DNA of 36,472 nt from an uncultured Propionivibrio sp. (GTDB lineage: Bacteria; Pseudomonadota; Gammaproteobacteria; Burkholderiales; Rhodocyclaceae). How positions within the stretch are numbered: the first letter of the stretch is position 1; every line of letters begins with the position of its first letter. Below are positions 8,079 through 16,421 of the stretch, piece after piece. A program made the translations under genes and the position numbers. Where the stretch lies: positions 1 to 36,472 of the forward strand of contig CALAIL010000074.1 in the NCBI GenBank assembly GCA_937923255.1. Reading direction: 5' to 3'. The notes beneath the pieces were generated by a model, which worked only from the letters and a program-made list of their open reading frames with translations, was not told the origin of the DNA and did no database searches.

Positions 8079-8116
8079 CTGGCGGGCAGTCTTTTGTAAA
8101 GTTCGATCAAGGCGCG

Positions 8117-9442
8117 CTACAGATCGCGCCGTATGCGCTGCCAGAGTAGCGCGCCGAAGAGCAGCGAGGCCAGCGCTAGGCCAAGCAGTGAAGCCAGCCA
8201 GAACCCTTCCACCCCCATCGGCGCAATCGGCGCCAGCCCGCGGAAAGCCAGCCACCAGCCGCCGAATAAACCGACGCCCCAGAAACACAGCAAATGCACC
8301 AGCATGGGTACGAAGGCGATCTTGTAACCACGCAGCGCAAAAGCGGCAATCGTCTGGACGGCGTCAAAAATCTGATAGCCGACAATGTAAATAATCAGCG
8401 ACAGTGCAACGCTGCGCACGGCGGGATCATTGCTGTAGGCGCTGACTATGGCGTTTTCGCCCAGCCAGAGCGCGCCGCCGAGCAGGCAGGCCACAACGCA
8501 GGCCAGCGCCAGCCCGGCGGCCGCAGAAATACGGGCGCGCGGCCAGTCGCGCGCGCCGGCGGCAAAACCGACCTGCGTCAGCGTGGCAATCGCCAGCGCC
8601 AGTGGCGGCATGTAGCAGATGGCCGCCAGATTGGCGACGACGCGATGCCCGGCGACCGCGGTTGCGCCCAATTGGGCGACAAACAGCGAGGTCAGCGTGA
8701 ACGAGGAAATTTCCACGAAATTCGACATTCCCATAGGCAGGCCCAGCCTCACCAGCTCATACATCGACGCCGGCCTGGGCGGCTGCCAGTCATGCAGCAA
8801 ACGGTAAGGCGCCAGCGCCTTGCCGGTTCTCATGTAAAAGAAACCGCAAATGACCGTACACCAGCTAATCAGGGCGCTGGCTATGCCCGCCCCCGTCACG
8901 CCCAGTCCGCGATTGACCAGAAACCAGGACAAGGGCGCGTGCAGCAAGGTGCTGCCGAGCGAGATGAGCACCAGCGGCCGCGTCTGACCCAGCGCGTTGC
9001 AGAAAGCGTAGAAGGTGCGATAGCACAGCATCGCCGGAATTGCCCAGGCAAGCACGGCAAGGTAGGCGCGCGCGCGCATTTCGACGCCGGCATCGATGTT
9101 TGAAAGGCTCAGCAGCGGATCGGGATGGAGCAGAATCAGCACGCCGGGAACGGCAAAACACAGCGCCAGCCAGAAACATTGCTGGAGCGCCCCAGCGATC
9201 TCACCGTCGCGCCCGGCGCCCTTGAGCTGCGACACGGTGGGCGAAACGGCCTGCAGCACGCCGGTCAGCGCAAACAGTACGGCGACGTAGATGCCGCCGC
9301 CAACGGCAACAGCGGCCAGATCCTCCGTACCATAATGACCCAGCACCACCGTATCGGTAATCATCATGCCCATTGCCACCAGTTGCGCCACCAGCATCGG
9401 CACGGCATGCAGGACGATCAGTCTGGCCTGCTGAAAAAACAT
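8117..9442 (-). CDS. MATE-family multidrug/sodium antiporter (NorM-like)
   Basis: 441-aa inner-membrane exporter of the MATE family, which expels organic cations or drugs in exchange for Na+ or H+. About twelve hydrophobic segments occur in two similar halves. The first helix carries VPMLVAQLVAMGMMITDTVVLG, matching the conserved MATE helix-1 region with its D-T-x-x-x-G pattern, and LGLPMGMSNFVEISSF opens the second half. Start: the ATG at 9442 is preferred to a TTG two codons upstream; neither has a strong ribosome-binding site. Length is normal for NorM. It is a single gene, convergent with nnrS and divergent from the small-protein gene. The substrate is not predictable. Confidence 0.93.
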   Translation of the reverse strand: MFFQQARLIVLHAVPMLVAQLVAMGMMITDTVVLGHYGTEDLAAVAVGGGIYVAVLFALTGVLQAVSPTVSQLKGAGRDGEIAGALQQCFWLALCFAVPGVLILLHPDPLLSLSNIDAGVEMRARAYLAVLAWAIPAMLCYRTFYAFCNALGQTRPLVLISLGSTLLHAPLSWFLVNRGLGVTGAGIASALISWCTVICGFFYMRTGKALAPYRLLHDWQPPRPASMYELVRLGLPMGMSNFVEISSFTLTSLFVAQLGATAVAGHRVVANLAAICYMPPLALAIATLTQVGFAAGARDWPRARISAAAGLALACVVACLLGGALWLGENAIVSAYSNDPAVRSVALSLIIYIVGYQIFDAVQTIAAFALRGYKIAFVPMLVHLLCFWGVGLFGGWWLAFRGLAPIAPMGVEGFWLASLLGLALASLLFGALLWQRIRRDL

Positions 9443-9566
9443 GGGCAATCAGGGACGAATGGGATCAGGAGAAACAGGAATAGAAAGCATCGGGCGATGG
9501 CGAAAACACACCGAGACGCGGGATAAGATTGGCCGATGGGCAGCGCATGATACATCACCATGCCGG

Positions 9567-9586
9567 CCAGACTACCCCAGACTACC
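9567..9586. repeat. Perfect 10-base tandem repeat in a divergent intergenic region
   Basis: CCAGACTACC is repeated back to back (9567-9576, 9577-9586) about 125 bases upstream of the MATE start. Spacing of one helical turn would suit paired binding of a regulator, but chance or slippage are equally possible. Confidence 0.6.
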
Positions 9587-9759
9587 TGATTCCTGAAAGA
9601 CTGCCAAATGCCGCTTTCTCCGCCGCTTCCGTCATTCTTTCCGCCATTTTTTCACTACCCTCTCCACCCTCCGTTCACTCGTGCGCCTTGCCGTATTGAC
9701 GCCATGCTTTCCCCGTATTCTGCAAAAAAACCACGCCACATACCAAAACAGTGACAAAG

Positions 9760-9830
9760 TTGGCAAAACAACGGCGGCGCAGGAGATAAAATATGCGCCT
9801 CAATTTTTCGGGCATCCCGAATCATTGAGG
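9760..9830 (+). promoter_or_regulatory. Candidate promoter and hairpin leader of the 59-aa protein gene
   Basis: A weak promoter, TTGGCA (9760-9765) with a 19-base spacer to GATAAA (9785-9790), would start transcription next to a strong two-part hairpin. Its outer stem is CCTCAAT/ATTGAGG (9798-9804 with 9824-9830) and its inner stem TTCGGG-CAT-CCCGAA (9807-9821). The hairpin is exact; the promoter is tentative because of the long spacer. The leader to the ATG at 9895 would be about 95 bases. It matches no known riboswitch class that I recognise. Confidence 0.45.
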
Positions 9831-9894
9831 TTTGATTGAGTCGTTTATTTTTATTGATTGTGTTTTGGAAGATAGAAGGAAGAAGGTAAGAAGC

Positions 9895-10074
9895 ATGGCA
9901 ACATTTGATCTGTTTATGAAGCACTCTCTGGAACTGCATCTCCTCGTCGCCCTGGTCGCCGCATTCATCACGTATGCCGCGGTCAAACTGGTCGATCTGA
10001 CCACCAGCGCCGTCAACGCACTCGCGGATCTGATCAAGTCCCGTCGTCACGGACCAACGGTCTCGGCACACTAA
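9895..10074 (+). CDS. Small membrane protein, 59 aa, unknown function
   Basis: The ATG at 9895 is preceded by a purine-rich ribosome-binding stretch (GAAGGAAGAAGG), which decides the start over a longer frame beginning at 9832. The product has one predicted membrane helix (about residues 16-38, HLLVALVAAFITYAAVKLVD) flanked by a polar N-terminus and a basic C-terminal tail with SRRHG. I do not recognise the family. The gene stands alone between the MATE gene and a FAH-family hydrolase on the other strand. It has its own hairpin leader and a well-formed terminator 22 bases after the stop, which together argue for a real, independently transcribed gene. Confidence 0.72.
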   Translation: MATFDLFMKHSLELHLLVALVAAFITYAAVKLVDLTTSAVNALADLIKSRRHGPTVSAH

Positions 10075-10095
10075 ACGCAGTTCATCACAACGCGC

Positions 10096-10144
10096 ATGCC
10101 GCGTTCCGGACGTGTCATCGACACCCGGGCGCGGCATTGTTTTT
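10096..10144 (+). terminator. Intrinsic terminator of the 59-aa protein gene
   Basis: An exact outer stem ATGCCGCG (10096-10103) / CGCGGCAT (10130-10137) encloses an inner hairpin GTGTC-ATC-GACAC (10112-10124) and is followed by TGTTTTT (10138-10144). The T-run is on the + strand only, so it serves the small-protein gene, not the minus-strand hydrolase gene that also ends nearby. Confidence 0.8.
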
Positions 10145-10222
10145 GGGCTGTCATTTTAGACTGCCAATGCTTCGCCGCCCCGTTCCTTGCCACGCAGTTT
10201 TTCTGACGGCCACCGGATCAGG

Positions 10223-10906
10223 CTAAACCACGCGGACATTCAAGGTCCCCAATCCGTCAACGCCCCCTTCCAGCACATCGCCGCGGGTCACCGCCGATAC
10301 CCCTGCCGGCGTGCCGGTAAAAATCAGGTCCCCCGGCGCGAGTGCGACGTACGCGGATAAATTGGCAATGATCTCGGCGGGTTTCCAGATCATTTGCGCA
10401 AGATCGCCGCGCTGTTTCTCGACGCCGTTGACTTTCAGCCAAATCGCCCCACGACCCGGATGCCCGGCCTGCGCGACCGGAAACAGCGAGCTGATGGGCG
10501 CACTCTGGTCGGCCCCCTTGCACATCTCCCACGGCTGCTGCCGCTCTTTCGCCTGCCGCTGCAAATCGCGGCGCGTCATATCAAGGCCGACGGCATAGCC
10601 AAACACATGCGCCAGCGCCCGCTCGGCAGCGATCTCGCAACCGCCCTCACCAATCGCTACGACCAGCTCGATTTCATGCTGGTAGTCTTCGGTCTGCGGT
10701 GGATAAACGACCTCACCGTCACCCGGCGCCAGCGCATCGGACGGCTTGCTGAAGAAAAACGGCGGCTCACGCAGATTGCCGCCCATCTCGGCAATATGGT
10801 CGGAATAATTCTGCCCGACGCAATAGACGCGGCGAACAGGAAAGCGCTCGGTACGACCGACGATCGGTAGGCTAACCGGCAGTGCGGGTGGAAAAACATA
10901 GGCCAT
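10223..10906 (-). CDS. Fumarylacetoacetate hydrolase (FAH) family protein
   Basis: 227-aa enzyme of the FAH superfamily, whose members cleave acylpyruvates such as fumarylpyruvate or decarboxylate/hydrate related diketo acids using a divalent metal. Family motifs are present: YCVGQNYSDH near the N-terminus, FFFSKPSDAL, the metal-binding YQHEIELVVAIG with two glutamates, GYAVGLDMTRRDLQ with the metal aspartate, KPSxx-type lysine and the C-terminal GDLIFTGTPAGV. AAGGAG lies just before the ATG. Length fits the small single-domain class. It lies 50 bases downstream of the NIF3-like gene and is probably the last gene of the long minus-strand run. The exact substrate cannot be assigned; fumarylpyruvate hydrolase is one candidate. 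Confidence 0.9.
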   Translation of the reverse strand: MAYVFPPALPVSLPIVGRTERFPVRRVYCVGQNYSDHIAEMGGNLREPPFFFSKPSDALAPGDGEVVYPPQTEDYQHEIELVVAIGEGGCEIAAERALAHVFGYAVGLDMTRRDLQRQAKERQQPWEMCKGADQSAPISSLFPVAQAGHPGRGAIWLKVNGVEKQRGDLAQMIWKPAEIIANLSAYVALAPGDLIFTGTPAGVSAVTRGDVLEGGVDGLGTLNVRVV

Positions 10907-10956
10907 GGCAGCTCCTTGAGACTGGGGAAAAGAGCGTCAAAAAACCGGCAAAGCGG

Positions 10957-11712
10957 TCACACCGGATTGTCGAGATCGAGAAACTCGCAGTCGAGCGCAA
11001 ATTTTTCGCTCAGATGCGCCGCCAGTGCCGCAACCCCGCCGCACTCGGTGGCGTGGTGCCCGGCGGCAATATAGGCAACGCCGGATTCGCGCGCCATATG
11101 CACCTGCGGCTCGGAAATCTCGCCCGACAAAAACGCGTCAACAGCAAGCGTCAGCGCCTCGTCAAAGTAACTTTGCCCGCCTCCCGAGCACCAGGCGATA
11201 CGATGAATCAGGCGTCCAGGCGCCATCTCATTGCCGATGACCAGTGGCGGGCGCTGCAAAGCAGCCTCGACGCGAGTGGCCAGATCAGCCAATGGCAGCG
11301 GCGTTTCCAGGCGGCCGAACCAGCCGATTTCCTGCTCGCCGTAACGCCCTTCGACGCACCAGCCCAGGCGCTGTGCCAGCCGCGCATTGTTGCCCAACTC
11401 AGGATGCGCATCGAGCGGCAGATGGTAGGTAATCAGGTTGATATCGCGGTCGAGCAAGGCTTGCAGGCGCCGCTTGCGCAGGCCGGTCACACGTACGTCC
11501 TCACCGCGCCAGAACCAGCCGTGGTGTACCAGCAGTGCGTCCGCATCGCGCTCGATTGCGGCATCGACCAGCGCCTGGCTGGCCGTCACGCCGGCAACGA
11601 TTTTTCGTATCTCGGCACGCCCTTCCACCTGCAAACCGTTGGGACAATAGTCCTTAAAACGCGCCGCTGCCAGCAAGTCATTGAGATAGCCCACCAGCGC
11701 ATCACGATTCAT
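10957..11712 (-). CDS. NIF3-like dinuclear metal-centre protein (YbgI family)
   Basis: 251-aa protein of the NIF3/YbgI/GTP cyclohydrolase I type 2 family, which binds two metal ions. Biochemical role is not settled for bacterial members. Start at the ATG 11712 is decided by the strong AGGAGGTG upstream; a longer frame to 11739 is less likely. Visible metal-ligand motifs are VHHGWFW (near residue 62), ITYHLPLDAHPELGNN (near 95) and the C-terminal GHHATE (near 220). Its position directly downstream of tatC is common in betaproteobacteria, although no functional link to Tat is established. Confidence 0.92.
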   Translation of the reverse strand: MNRDALVGYLNDLLAAARFKDYCPNGLQVEGRAEIRKIVAGVTASQALVDAAIERDADALLVHHGWFWRGEDVRVTGLRKRRLQALLDRDINLITYHLPLDAHPELGNNARLAQRLGWCVEGRYGEQEIGWFGRLETPLPLADLATRVEAALQRPPLVIGNEMAPGRLIHRIAWCSGGGQSYFDEALTLAVDAFLSGEISEPQVHMARESGVAYIAAGHHATECGGVAALAAHLSEKFALDCEFLDLDNPV

Positions 11713-11809
11713 GCCACACCTCCTGCACGGGTTGATCATTTACGCCCTCTCGGCCAACACAGCCGACCCGGCAATAAAGCATGTTCTGGCAAACGCCCTT
11801 GTGCTGCAA

Positions 11810-12634
11810 TCAGTCCATCGTCGCCGGAAAATGGTCTTTGTCCGGGTCTTTATCCAGGTCTTTATCCGCCGTTTTGCTGATGAAGCGCGCCAGCAGCAAA
11901 CCCAGCTCGTAAAGCAGGCAGAGCGGCACGGCCAGAAAAAGCTGAGAAACGACATCCGGCGGCGTGAAGATGGCGCCGATAATGAATGCGGCGACAATGA
12001 TGTAAGGCCGCCATCCCTTGAGCGTCTCCAGTTCGACAATACCCATTTTGACCAGAACGATGACGACGACGGGCACCTCGAAAGTCACACCAAAAGCAAT
12101 GAAACTGGTCAGAACGAAGGAAAGGTATTTATCGATATCGGTCATCCAGGCGACGCCTTCCGGCGCAATTTGCGCCATAAAACCGAACACGGCGGGAAAG
12201 ACGAGGAAGTAGGCAAACGCCATGCCGACGAAAAAAAGCAACACGCTCGTCGTCACCAGCGGCAGCGCCAGACGCTTCTCATGCGCGTAGAGACCCGGAG
12301 CAATAAACGCCCAAGCTTGATACAGCACATAGGGCAAAGCAATGAGAAAGGCAACCATCAGCGCAACTTTCATCGGTACGAGAAAGACGCCAACGACATC
12401 CGTCGCAATCATCTGCCCACCCTGCGGCAGGCTGGCCAGCAACGGCTGTGCCAAGAGTGCGTACAAATCCTTGGCCCAATAAAAGAGGCAAAGGAAAACG
12501 ATCAGGATCGAGAGCAGCGCGCGGATAAGACGGTCGCGCAACTCGATCAGATGTGACATCAGGGGTTCTTCTTTCCCCCCGTCATCATCGCCTGCGCAGT
12601 CAGGCTCCCGGTCGGAATGCGGCCCGGCGCTCAT
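11810..12634 (-). CDS. tatC: Sec-independent protein translocase TatC
   Basis: 274-aa core subunit of the twin-arginine translocase, which recognises Tat signal peptides and exports folded proteins. The N-terminal signature MSHLIELRDRLIRAL (residues 26-40), six hydrophobic segments, and FTPPDVVSQ before the last helices are all present. Its start overlaps the tatB stop (ATGA), so B and C are coupled. The C-terminal tail is unusual: KDLDKDPDKD comes from about three 12-base tandem repeats in the DNA (11833-11868). The window itself encodes a possible Tat client, the binding protein at 2725-3888. Confidence 0.97.
   Translation of the reverse strand: MSAGPHSDREPDCAGDDDGGKEEPLMSHLIELRDRLIRALLSILIVFLCLFYWAKDLYALLAQPLLASLPQGGQMIATDVVGVFLVPMKVALMVAFLIALPYVLYQAWAFIAPGLYAHEKRLALPLVTTSVLLFFVGMAFAYFLVFPAVFGFMAQIAPEGVAWMTDIDKYLSFVLTSFIAFGVTFEVPVVVIVLVKMGIVELETLKGWRPYIIVAAFIIGAIFTPPDVVSQLFLAVPLCLLYELGLLLARFISKTADKDLDKDPDKDHFPATMD
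11833..11868 (-). repeat. Three 12-base tandem repeats in the tatC tail
   Basis: Units GGTCTTTGTCCG, GGTCTTTATCCA and GGTCTTTATCCG (+ strand) differ by one or two bases. On the minus strand they encode the D-K-D/P pattern at the cytoplasmic C-terminus of TatC, so copy-number changes would keep the frame. Confidence 0.85.
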
Positions 12635-13098
12635 GCTTTCTCCAGCGGGCGGGCCGTTCTGGCGCTATCGTCCGCGTGCATGGCCGACGCGGCAGCAGGC
12701 GGCGGGGATTCCCCGGTCTCGGCAGCGACATCCGACTCAGTCTGCGGCATTTCGTCGATGGCGCGTCCAGGGATATCGCCGGTCAGCGCACGAATCTCGT
12801 CGCCTGCCTCTGCCAGCGCATGCCGTGACGACCGCTCAGCCAACTGCACGCTCTCCTTCACGCTCGCCATGCTGCGCTCCAGATCGCGCGCCGATGCCCG
12901 CATATCGGCCTGCAACCGCTTCAGCTCGTCGAGCTCGATTTCCCGGTGGATATCGGCCTTGATGTCGCCCACGTATCGCTGCAGACGACCAAGCAGCAAC
13001 CCCGCCGTGCGCGCTACGCGCGGCAACCGCTCCGGTCCAACCACCACCAGCGCAACGATGGCGATAAGCACCAATTCAGAAAAACCGATGTCGAACAT
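12631..13098 (-). CDS. tatB: Sec-independent protein translocase TatB
   Basis: 155-aa partner of TatC in the substrate-receptor complex. The N-terminus MFDIGFSELVLIAIVALVVVG is the TatB hallmark: one short membrane helix, a glutamate at residue 8, then GPERLP at the hinge. It is followed by a long amphipathic region (about 25-105) and an Ala/Pro-rich disordered tail. The MFDIGFSE beginning separates it from TatA. It sits 57 bases downstream of tatA and overlaps tatC by 4 bases. Confidence 0.96.
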   Translation of the reverse strand: MFDIGFSELVLIAIVALVVVGPERLPRVARTAGLLLGRLQRYVGDIKADIHREIELDELKRLQADMRASARDLERSMASVKESVQLAERSSRHALAEAGDEIRALTGDIPGRAIDEMPQTESDVAAETGESPPPAAASAMHADDSARTARPLEKA

Positions 13099-13155
13099 TC
13101 AGCGAAGCTGACGGAATCAACCAATGGCGCAGGAAGCAAACCCGATAAGCATCGT

Positions 13156-13407
13156 CTAAGTATCGGCGCTGCTCTTGGCCTCGCCTTCGACCGCTTTCTG
13201 CCCCTCGGACAACTGTTTTGCCGGGTCGGCATCGACGGCCGCCCGAGACTCGGCCGCCGAATTTTCTTCGCCCTTGATGCCTTCCTTAAAGCCCCGAAAT
13301 GCCCCGCCCAGATCCTTGCCCAGCGAAGTCAAGCTAGGCAGCTTTTTACCGAAGATAACCAGTACGATGAGCAGGACGATCAGGATTTGCCAGATACTCG
13401 GAGCCAT
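13156..13407 (-). CDS. tatA: Sec-independent protein translocase TatA
   Basis: 83-aa pore-forming/membrane-thinning subunit of the Tat system. A short membrane helix (residues 5-20) begins [20 protein letters not shown], followed by the FGKKLP hinge, an amphipathic helix with [15 protein letters not shown], and an acidic, Ala/Glu-rich tail. AAGGAGG seven bases upstream of the ATG at 13407 fixes the start; the frame could run 47 codons further upstream but that part lies mostly in the preceding HIT gene. First of the tatABC set. Confidence 0.96.
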   Translation of the reverse strand: MAPSIWQILIVLLIVLVIFGKKLPSLTSLGKDLGGAFRGFKEGIKGEENSAAESRAAVDADPAKQLSEGQKAVEGEAKSSADT

Positions 13408-13418
13408 GATGTTCCTCC

Positions 13419-13769
13419 TTAATTGCGTTTGAGCATCGGCCCAACCGGATCCGGCCCGCCGACAATATGCGCGTGCAGATGCGGGACTTCCTGGCCGCCT
13501 ACACGCCCCGTGTTGATGATCACGCGGAATCCGTCCGTACTGCCGCATTCCTGCGCCAGACGCCGGGAAACGGCAAGCAGTCGACCCAGCGTCGGTTCGT
13601 CGGTAGCTTCCGCCTCGGCCAGTGAAGTGATGTGCCGTTTGGGAATGACGAGAAGATGCATCGGCCGCAGCGGGTGGATGTCATGAAACGCGAAAACCAG
13701 ATCATCTTCGTACACTTTGCGCGACGGAATTTCACCGTGCACGATCTTGCAGAAAAGGCAGTCATCCAT
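13419..13769 (-). CDS. HIT-family (histidine triad) nucleotide-binding protein
   Basis: 116-aa HIT/HINT hydrolase, probably acting on nucleoside phosphoramidates. The N-terminus [16 protein letters not shown] is the family start, with the zinc-type C-x-x-C pair, and the C-terminus carries the catalytic triad motif [12 protein letters not shown] 13769 is preferred because GAGGT lies about 10 bases upstream; ATG 13784 is an alternative. Its place between hisE and tatA is a recurrent betaproteobacterial arrangement. Confidence 0.94.
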   Translation of the reverse strand: MDDCLFCKIVHGEIPSRKVYEDDLVFAFHDIHPLRPMHLLVIPKRHITSLAEAEATDEPTLGRLLAVSRRLAQECGSTDGFRVIINTGRVGGQEVPHLHAHIVGGPDPVGPMLKRN

Positions 13770-13804
13770 GATTTGACCTCGCATTCACTTTGTCAGAACT
13801 CAGC

Positions 13805-14152
13805 TCACTTCGCCGTCCGCGCGTTTTTTTCCTCAATGCCGGAAACGCCCTCGCGGCGATGCAGTTCCCGAAAAACGTCTTCGATGCTCAGGCCGCAGAA
13901 TGTCAGCAAAACCATCACGTGATAGAGGAGATCGGCCGATTCGTAAACGATATGATCGGCCTCGCCATCTTTAGCCGCCATGATCAGCTCGGCGCTTTCC
14001 TCGCCAATCTTTTTGAGGATGGCGTCCGGCCCCTTGGCGAATAGTTTGGCCGTATACGAAACAGCCGGATCGGCATGGCGGCGTGAAGCCAGCGTTGCGC
14101 CCAAGCGACGCAGAACGTCCTCATTCATCGCAGTCGTGATTTCATTTTCCAT
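13805..14152 (-). CDS. hisE: Phosphoribosyl-ATP pyrophosphatase HisE
   Basis: 115-aa enzyme of the second histidine step, which hydrolyses PR-ATP to PR-AMP and pyrophosphate. The MazG-like helical motif is clear: [17 protein letters not shown] (about residues 47-63) and [14 protein letters not shown] (70-83), whose acidic residues bind Mg2+. It is encoded separately from HisI, unlike the fused form of enterics. ATG 14152 is used; ATG 14128 is an internal alternative. A 180-base spacer without a gene separates it from hisI. Confidence 0.96.
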   Translation of the reverse strand: MENEITTAMNEDVLRRLGATLASRRHADPAVSYTAKLFAKGPDAILKKIGEESAELIMAAKDGEADHIVYESADLLYHVMVLLTFCGLSIEDVFRELHRREGVSGIEEKNARTAK

Positions 14153-14332
14153 CTCGTTCCGAGCCCCTTTTCGGTCGTCCTTCTCGATCGTCCTGTTCTA
14201 TCTGCCGGAGCAGCGTTCGGCGATTACCCGATGGGCGTCATTCTACCCCAACCCACGCCTGCGTCCTGCACGTACCCACCCATAAGCCGCACGTTCACAC
14301 CTATAGCGTCGGTATCCGTGCGGCAAACGGCA

Positions 14333-14737
14333 TCATCGTCTATAAATGGTGTCGGGATCTTTCAGCACCGGGTCGGCGGGCGACCAATGACCGTCCTTCA
14401 GTTCAAGAAAAAAGCAGCTCGCCCGACCGGTGTGGCAAGCGATGCCCCCCACCTGCTCGACCGACAGCAGCAGTGCGTCACCATCGCAATCGGCGCGAAT
14501 CGACAGCAGTTTCTGTGCATGCCCCGATTCCTCTCCTTTACGCCACAGACGTTGACGCGAGCGCGACCAGTACACCGCACGGCCGCAGCGAAGCGTTTCC
14601 TGCAAAGACTCGCGGCTCATCCAGGCCAGCATGACAACGCGCCCACTCGCCGCGTCCTGGGCGATCGCAGGAATCAGGCCGTGCGCGTCCCATTTGAGTG
14701 CGTCGAGCCAAGGCTGGCTGGTATCGAGATCGCTCAC
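14333..14737 (-). CDS. hisI: Phosphoribosyl-AMP cyclohydrolase HisI
   Basis: 134-aa enzyme that opens the adenine ring of PR-AMP in histidine synthesis. Metal-binding motifs are visible: [17 protein letters not shown] (about residues 82-98, Asp/Cys ligands) and [11 protein letters not shown] (about 101-111, Cys ligands). The start is GTG at 14737, which overlaps the hisF stop as GTGA, so the two are coupled. Single-domain form, normal length. Confidence 0.97.
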   Translation of the reverse strand: MSDLDTSQPWLDALKWDAHGLIPAIAQDAASGRVVMLAWMSRESLQETLRCGRAVYWSRSRQRLWRKGEESGHAQKLLSIRADCDGDALLLSVEQVGGIACHTGRASCFFLELKDGHWSPADPVLKDPDTIYRR

Positions 14738-15495
14738 AGCCTGACCTCGATACCGCGTTCGCGCATGAATTCCTTGGCCTGCCGCACGGTGTATTCACCA
14801 AAATGGAAAATGCTGGCGGCCAGCACGGCATCGGCGCCACCGAGCGTCACGCCATCGGCCAGATGCTGCAAGTTACCGACGCCGCCGCTGGCGACAACCG
14901 GAATATCGACAGCATCCGATACGGCGCGTATCAGCGCCAGATCGAAGCCGTTTCGGGTGCCATCACGATCCATACTGGTCAGCAGAATTTCCCCCGCACC
15001 CAGTCTCTGCACCTGCTTCGCCCATGCAATCGCATCACGCCCGGTCGGTGTGCGGCCGCCATGGGTAAAGACTTCCCATTGCCCCGCCCCGACCTGCTTG
15101 ACGTCGATGGCGACAACGATGCATTGATTCCCGACCTTGGCCGATGCTTCGCCGATCAGATCGGGATTGTGTACCGCCGCTGTGTTGATGCTCACCTTGT
15201 CAGCCCCCGCATTGAGCAGGCGGCGCACATCGGCAACCGTGCGCACGCCGCCGCCAACGGTCAGCGGAATGAAAACTTGCGCGGCACAGGCCTCGACGAC
15301 ATGCAGGATGATGTCGCGCTGATCGGATGAAGCCGTGATGTCGAGAAACGTCACTTCATCCGCCCCCTGCTCATCGTAACGCCGCGCAATTTCAACCGGA
15401 TCACCGGCATCGCGTAGGTTGACGAAATTCGTCCCCTTGACGACACGCCCGGCCGTGACATCCAGACAGGGGATAATACGTTTGGCCAAGGTCAT
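14734..15495 (-). CDS. hisF: Imidazole glycerol phosphate synthase cyclase subunit HisF
   Basis: 253-aa TIM-barrel cyclase that combines ammonia from HisH with PRFAR to give IGP and AICAR. The N-terminal catalytic aspartate is D12 in [14 protein letters not shown]; the second lies in [10 protein letters not shown] (about residue 130). Phosphate-binding GGGVRT and SGGVGN segments are present. It lies 14 bases downstream of hisA. No departures from the family. Confidence 0.98.
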   Translation of the reverse strand: MTLAKRIIPCLDVTAGRVVKGTNFVNLRDAGDPVEIARRYDEQGADEVTFLDITASSDQRDIILHVVEACAAQVFIPLTVGGGVRTVADVRRLLNAGADKVSINTAAVHNPDLIGEASAKVGNQCIVVAIDVKQVGAGQWEVFTHGGRTPTGRDAIAWAKQVQRLGAGEILLTSMDRDGTRNGFDLALIRAVSDAVDIPVVASGGVGNLQHLADGVTLGGADAVLAASIFHFGEYTVRQAKEFMRERGIEVRL

Positions 15496-15509
15496 GGCGT
15501 CAGTTTCCG

Positions 15510-16259
15510 TCAGTGAAAGTCCGCCGAGAGACGGTCCGCCTCGGCCTGAGCATCGGCAAAAGCAAGGGTACCGTCATAGATGGCGCGTCCGGCAATGGCG
15601 GCAAAAATCCCCTCGCTTTCTACCTCGCATAACTGGCGGATATCGCCGAGACTGGAAAAGCCGCCGCTGGCAATGACCGGCGTGCGCAGCGCCTGCGCCA
15701 TCCGCACCGTCGCTTCAATGTTGATGCCGGTGAGCATGCCGTCACGCCCGATATCCGTATAAATAATGCCTTCGACACCGTAGTCTTCACATTTTTTGGC
15801 CAGGCTGATGACATCGTGCCCCGTCAGTTTCGACCAGCCATCAACCGCGACCTTGCCATCCTTCGCGTCAAGCCCAACGATAATCTGTCCGGGGAAAGCG
15901 CTACAGGCATCACGCAGAAAGCCGGGGTTTTTAACCGCCGCCGTACCGATGATGACGTAGCTGATGCCGCGATCCAGAATCCGCTCGATGGTATCAAGAT
16001 CACGGATACCGCCGCCCAGCTGGATGGGAATTTCGCCATCAAGCGCCTCGACAATTTCGCGAATCGCCCGCTCATTCTTCTGTCGGCCGGCAAAGGCGCC
16101 GTTCAGATCGACGACATGCAGCCGGCGTGCGCCCTGTGCCAGCCAGTGCGCGGCCTGCTCGCCGGGAGAAGTGGAAAACACCGTGGCTTCGTCCATGTCG
16201 CCCTGCTTCAGGCGCACGCACTGGCCGTCTTTCAGATCAATTGCGGGGATGATCAGCAT
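15510..16259 (-). CDS. hisA: ProFAR isomerase HisA
   Basis: 249-aa TIM-barrel isomerase converting ProFAR to PRFAR. The N-terminus [17 protein letters not shown] contains the catalytic Asp8, and the second aspartate lies in [12 protein letters not shown] (about residue 130). QLGGGIRD and ASGGFSS hold the two phosphates. Normal length. It is separated from hisH by 162 bases without a recognisable gene, whereas neighbouring his genes are tightly packed. Confidence 0.98.
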   Translation of the reverse strand: MLIIPAIDLKDGQCVRLKQGDMDEATVFSTSPGEQAAHWLAQGARRLHVVDLNGAFAGRQKNERAIREIVEALDGEIPIQLGGGIRDLDTIERILDRGISYVIIGTAAVKNPGFLRDACSAFPGQIIVGLDAKDGKVAVDGWSKLTGHDVISLAKKCEDYGVEGIIYTDIGRDGMLTGINIEATVRMAQALRTPVIASGGFSSLGDIRQLCEVESEGIFAAIAGRAIYDGTLAFADAQAEADRLSADFH

Positions 16260-16421
16260 TTTGCGGAAACGAATTACTGAGGTTGGTGAAAAAACGGGCG
16301 CTCACCCGGAACGCCTCAAAATCGGCGTGCAGAAAACAGCCCAAAACGAGCCATTCCTACCGTCATTCCAGCGTCCGTACAGCAAGAAACCCGCCATAGC
16401 ATGTGTTTATCGTTCAAGAGA

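Larger units (their letters stand above)
7731..8116. other. 386-base intergenic spacer dense in palindromes
   Basis: No convincing gene. It lies between the convergent nnrS and MATE genes and contains several hairpins: GCCGGG/CCCGGC (7738-7757), GTGCCCGA/TCGGGCAC (7868-7899, perfect 8 base pairs) and GCCCT/AGGGC (8024-8040). It also holds a tandem ACCCGCGTG doublet (7934-7951), a partial repeat arm (7813-7834) and the larger palindromic element listed separately. None is followed by a clear T-run, so no intrinsic terminator is called. Confidence 0.8.

Noticed and set aside
7931..8080. Repeats near 8000 considered as a CRISPR array
   Set aside because: The copies are inverted, few and irregularly spaced, with no regular spacers and no cas genes.
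10882..11880. 332-codon open frame on the + strand
   Set aside because: It lies opposite the well-supported NIF3-like gene, has no recognisable domain and is explained by high GC content.
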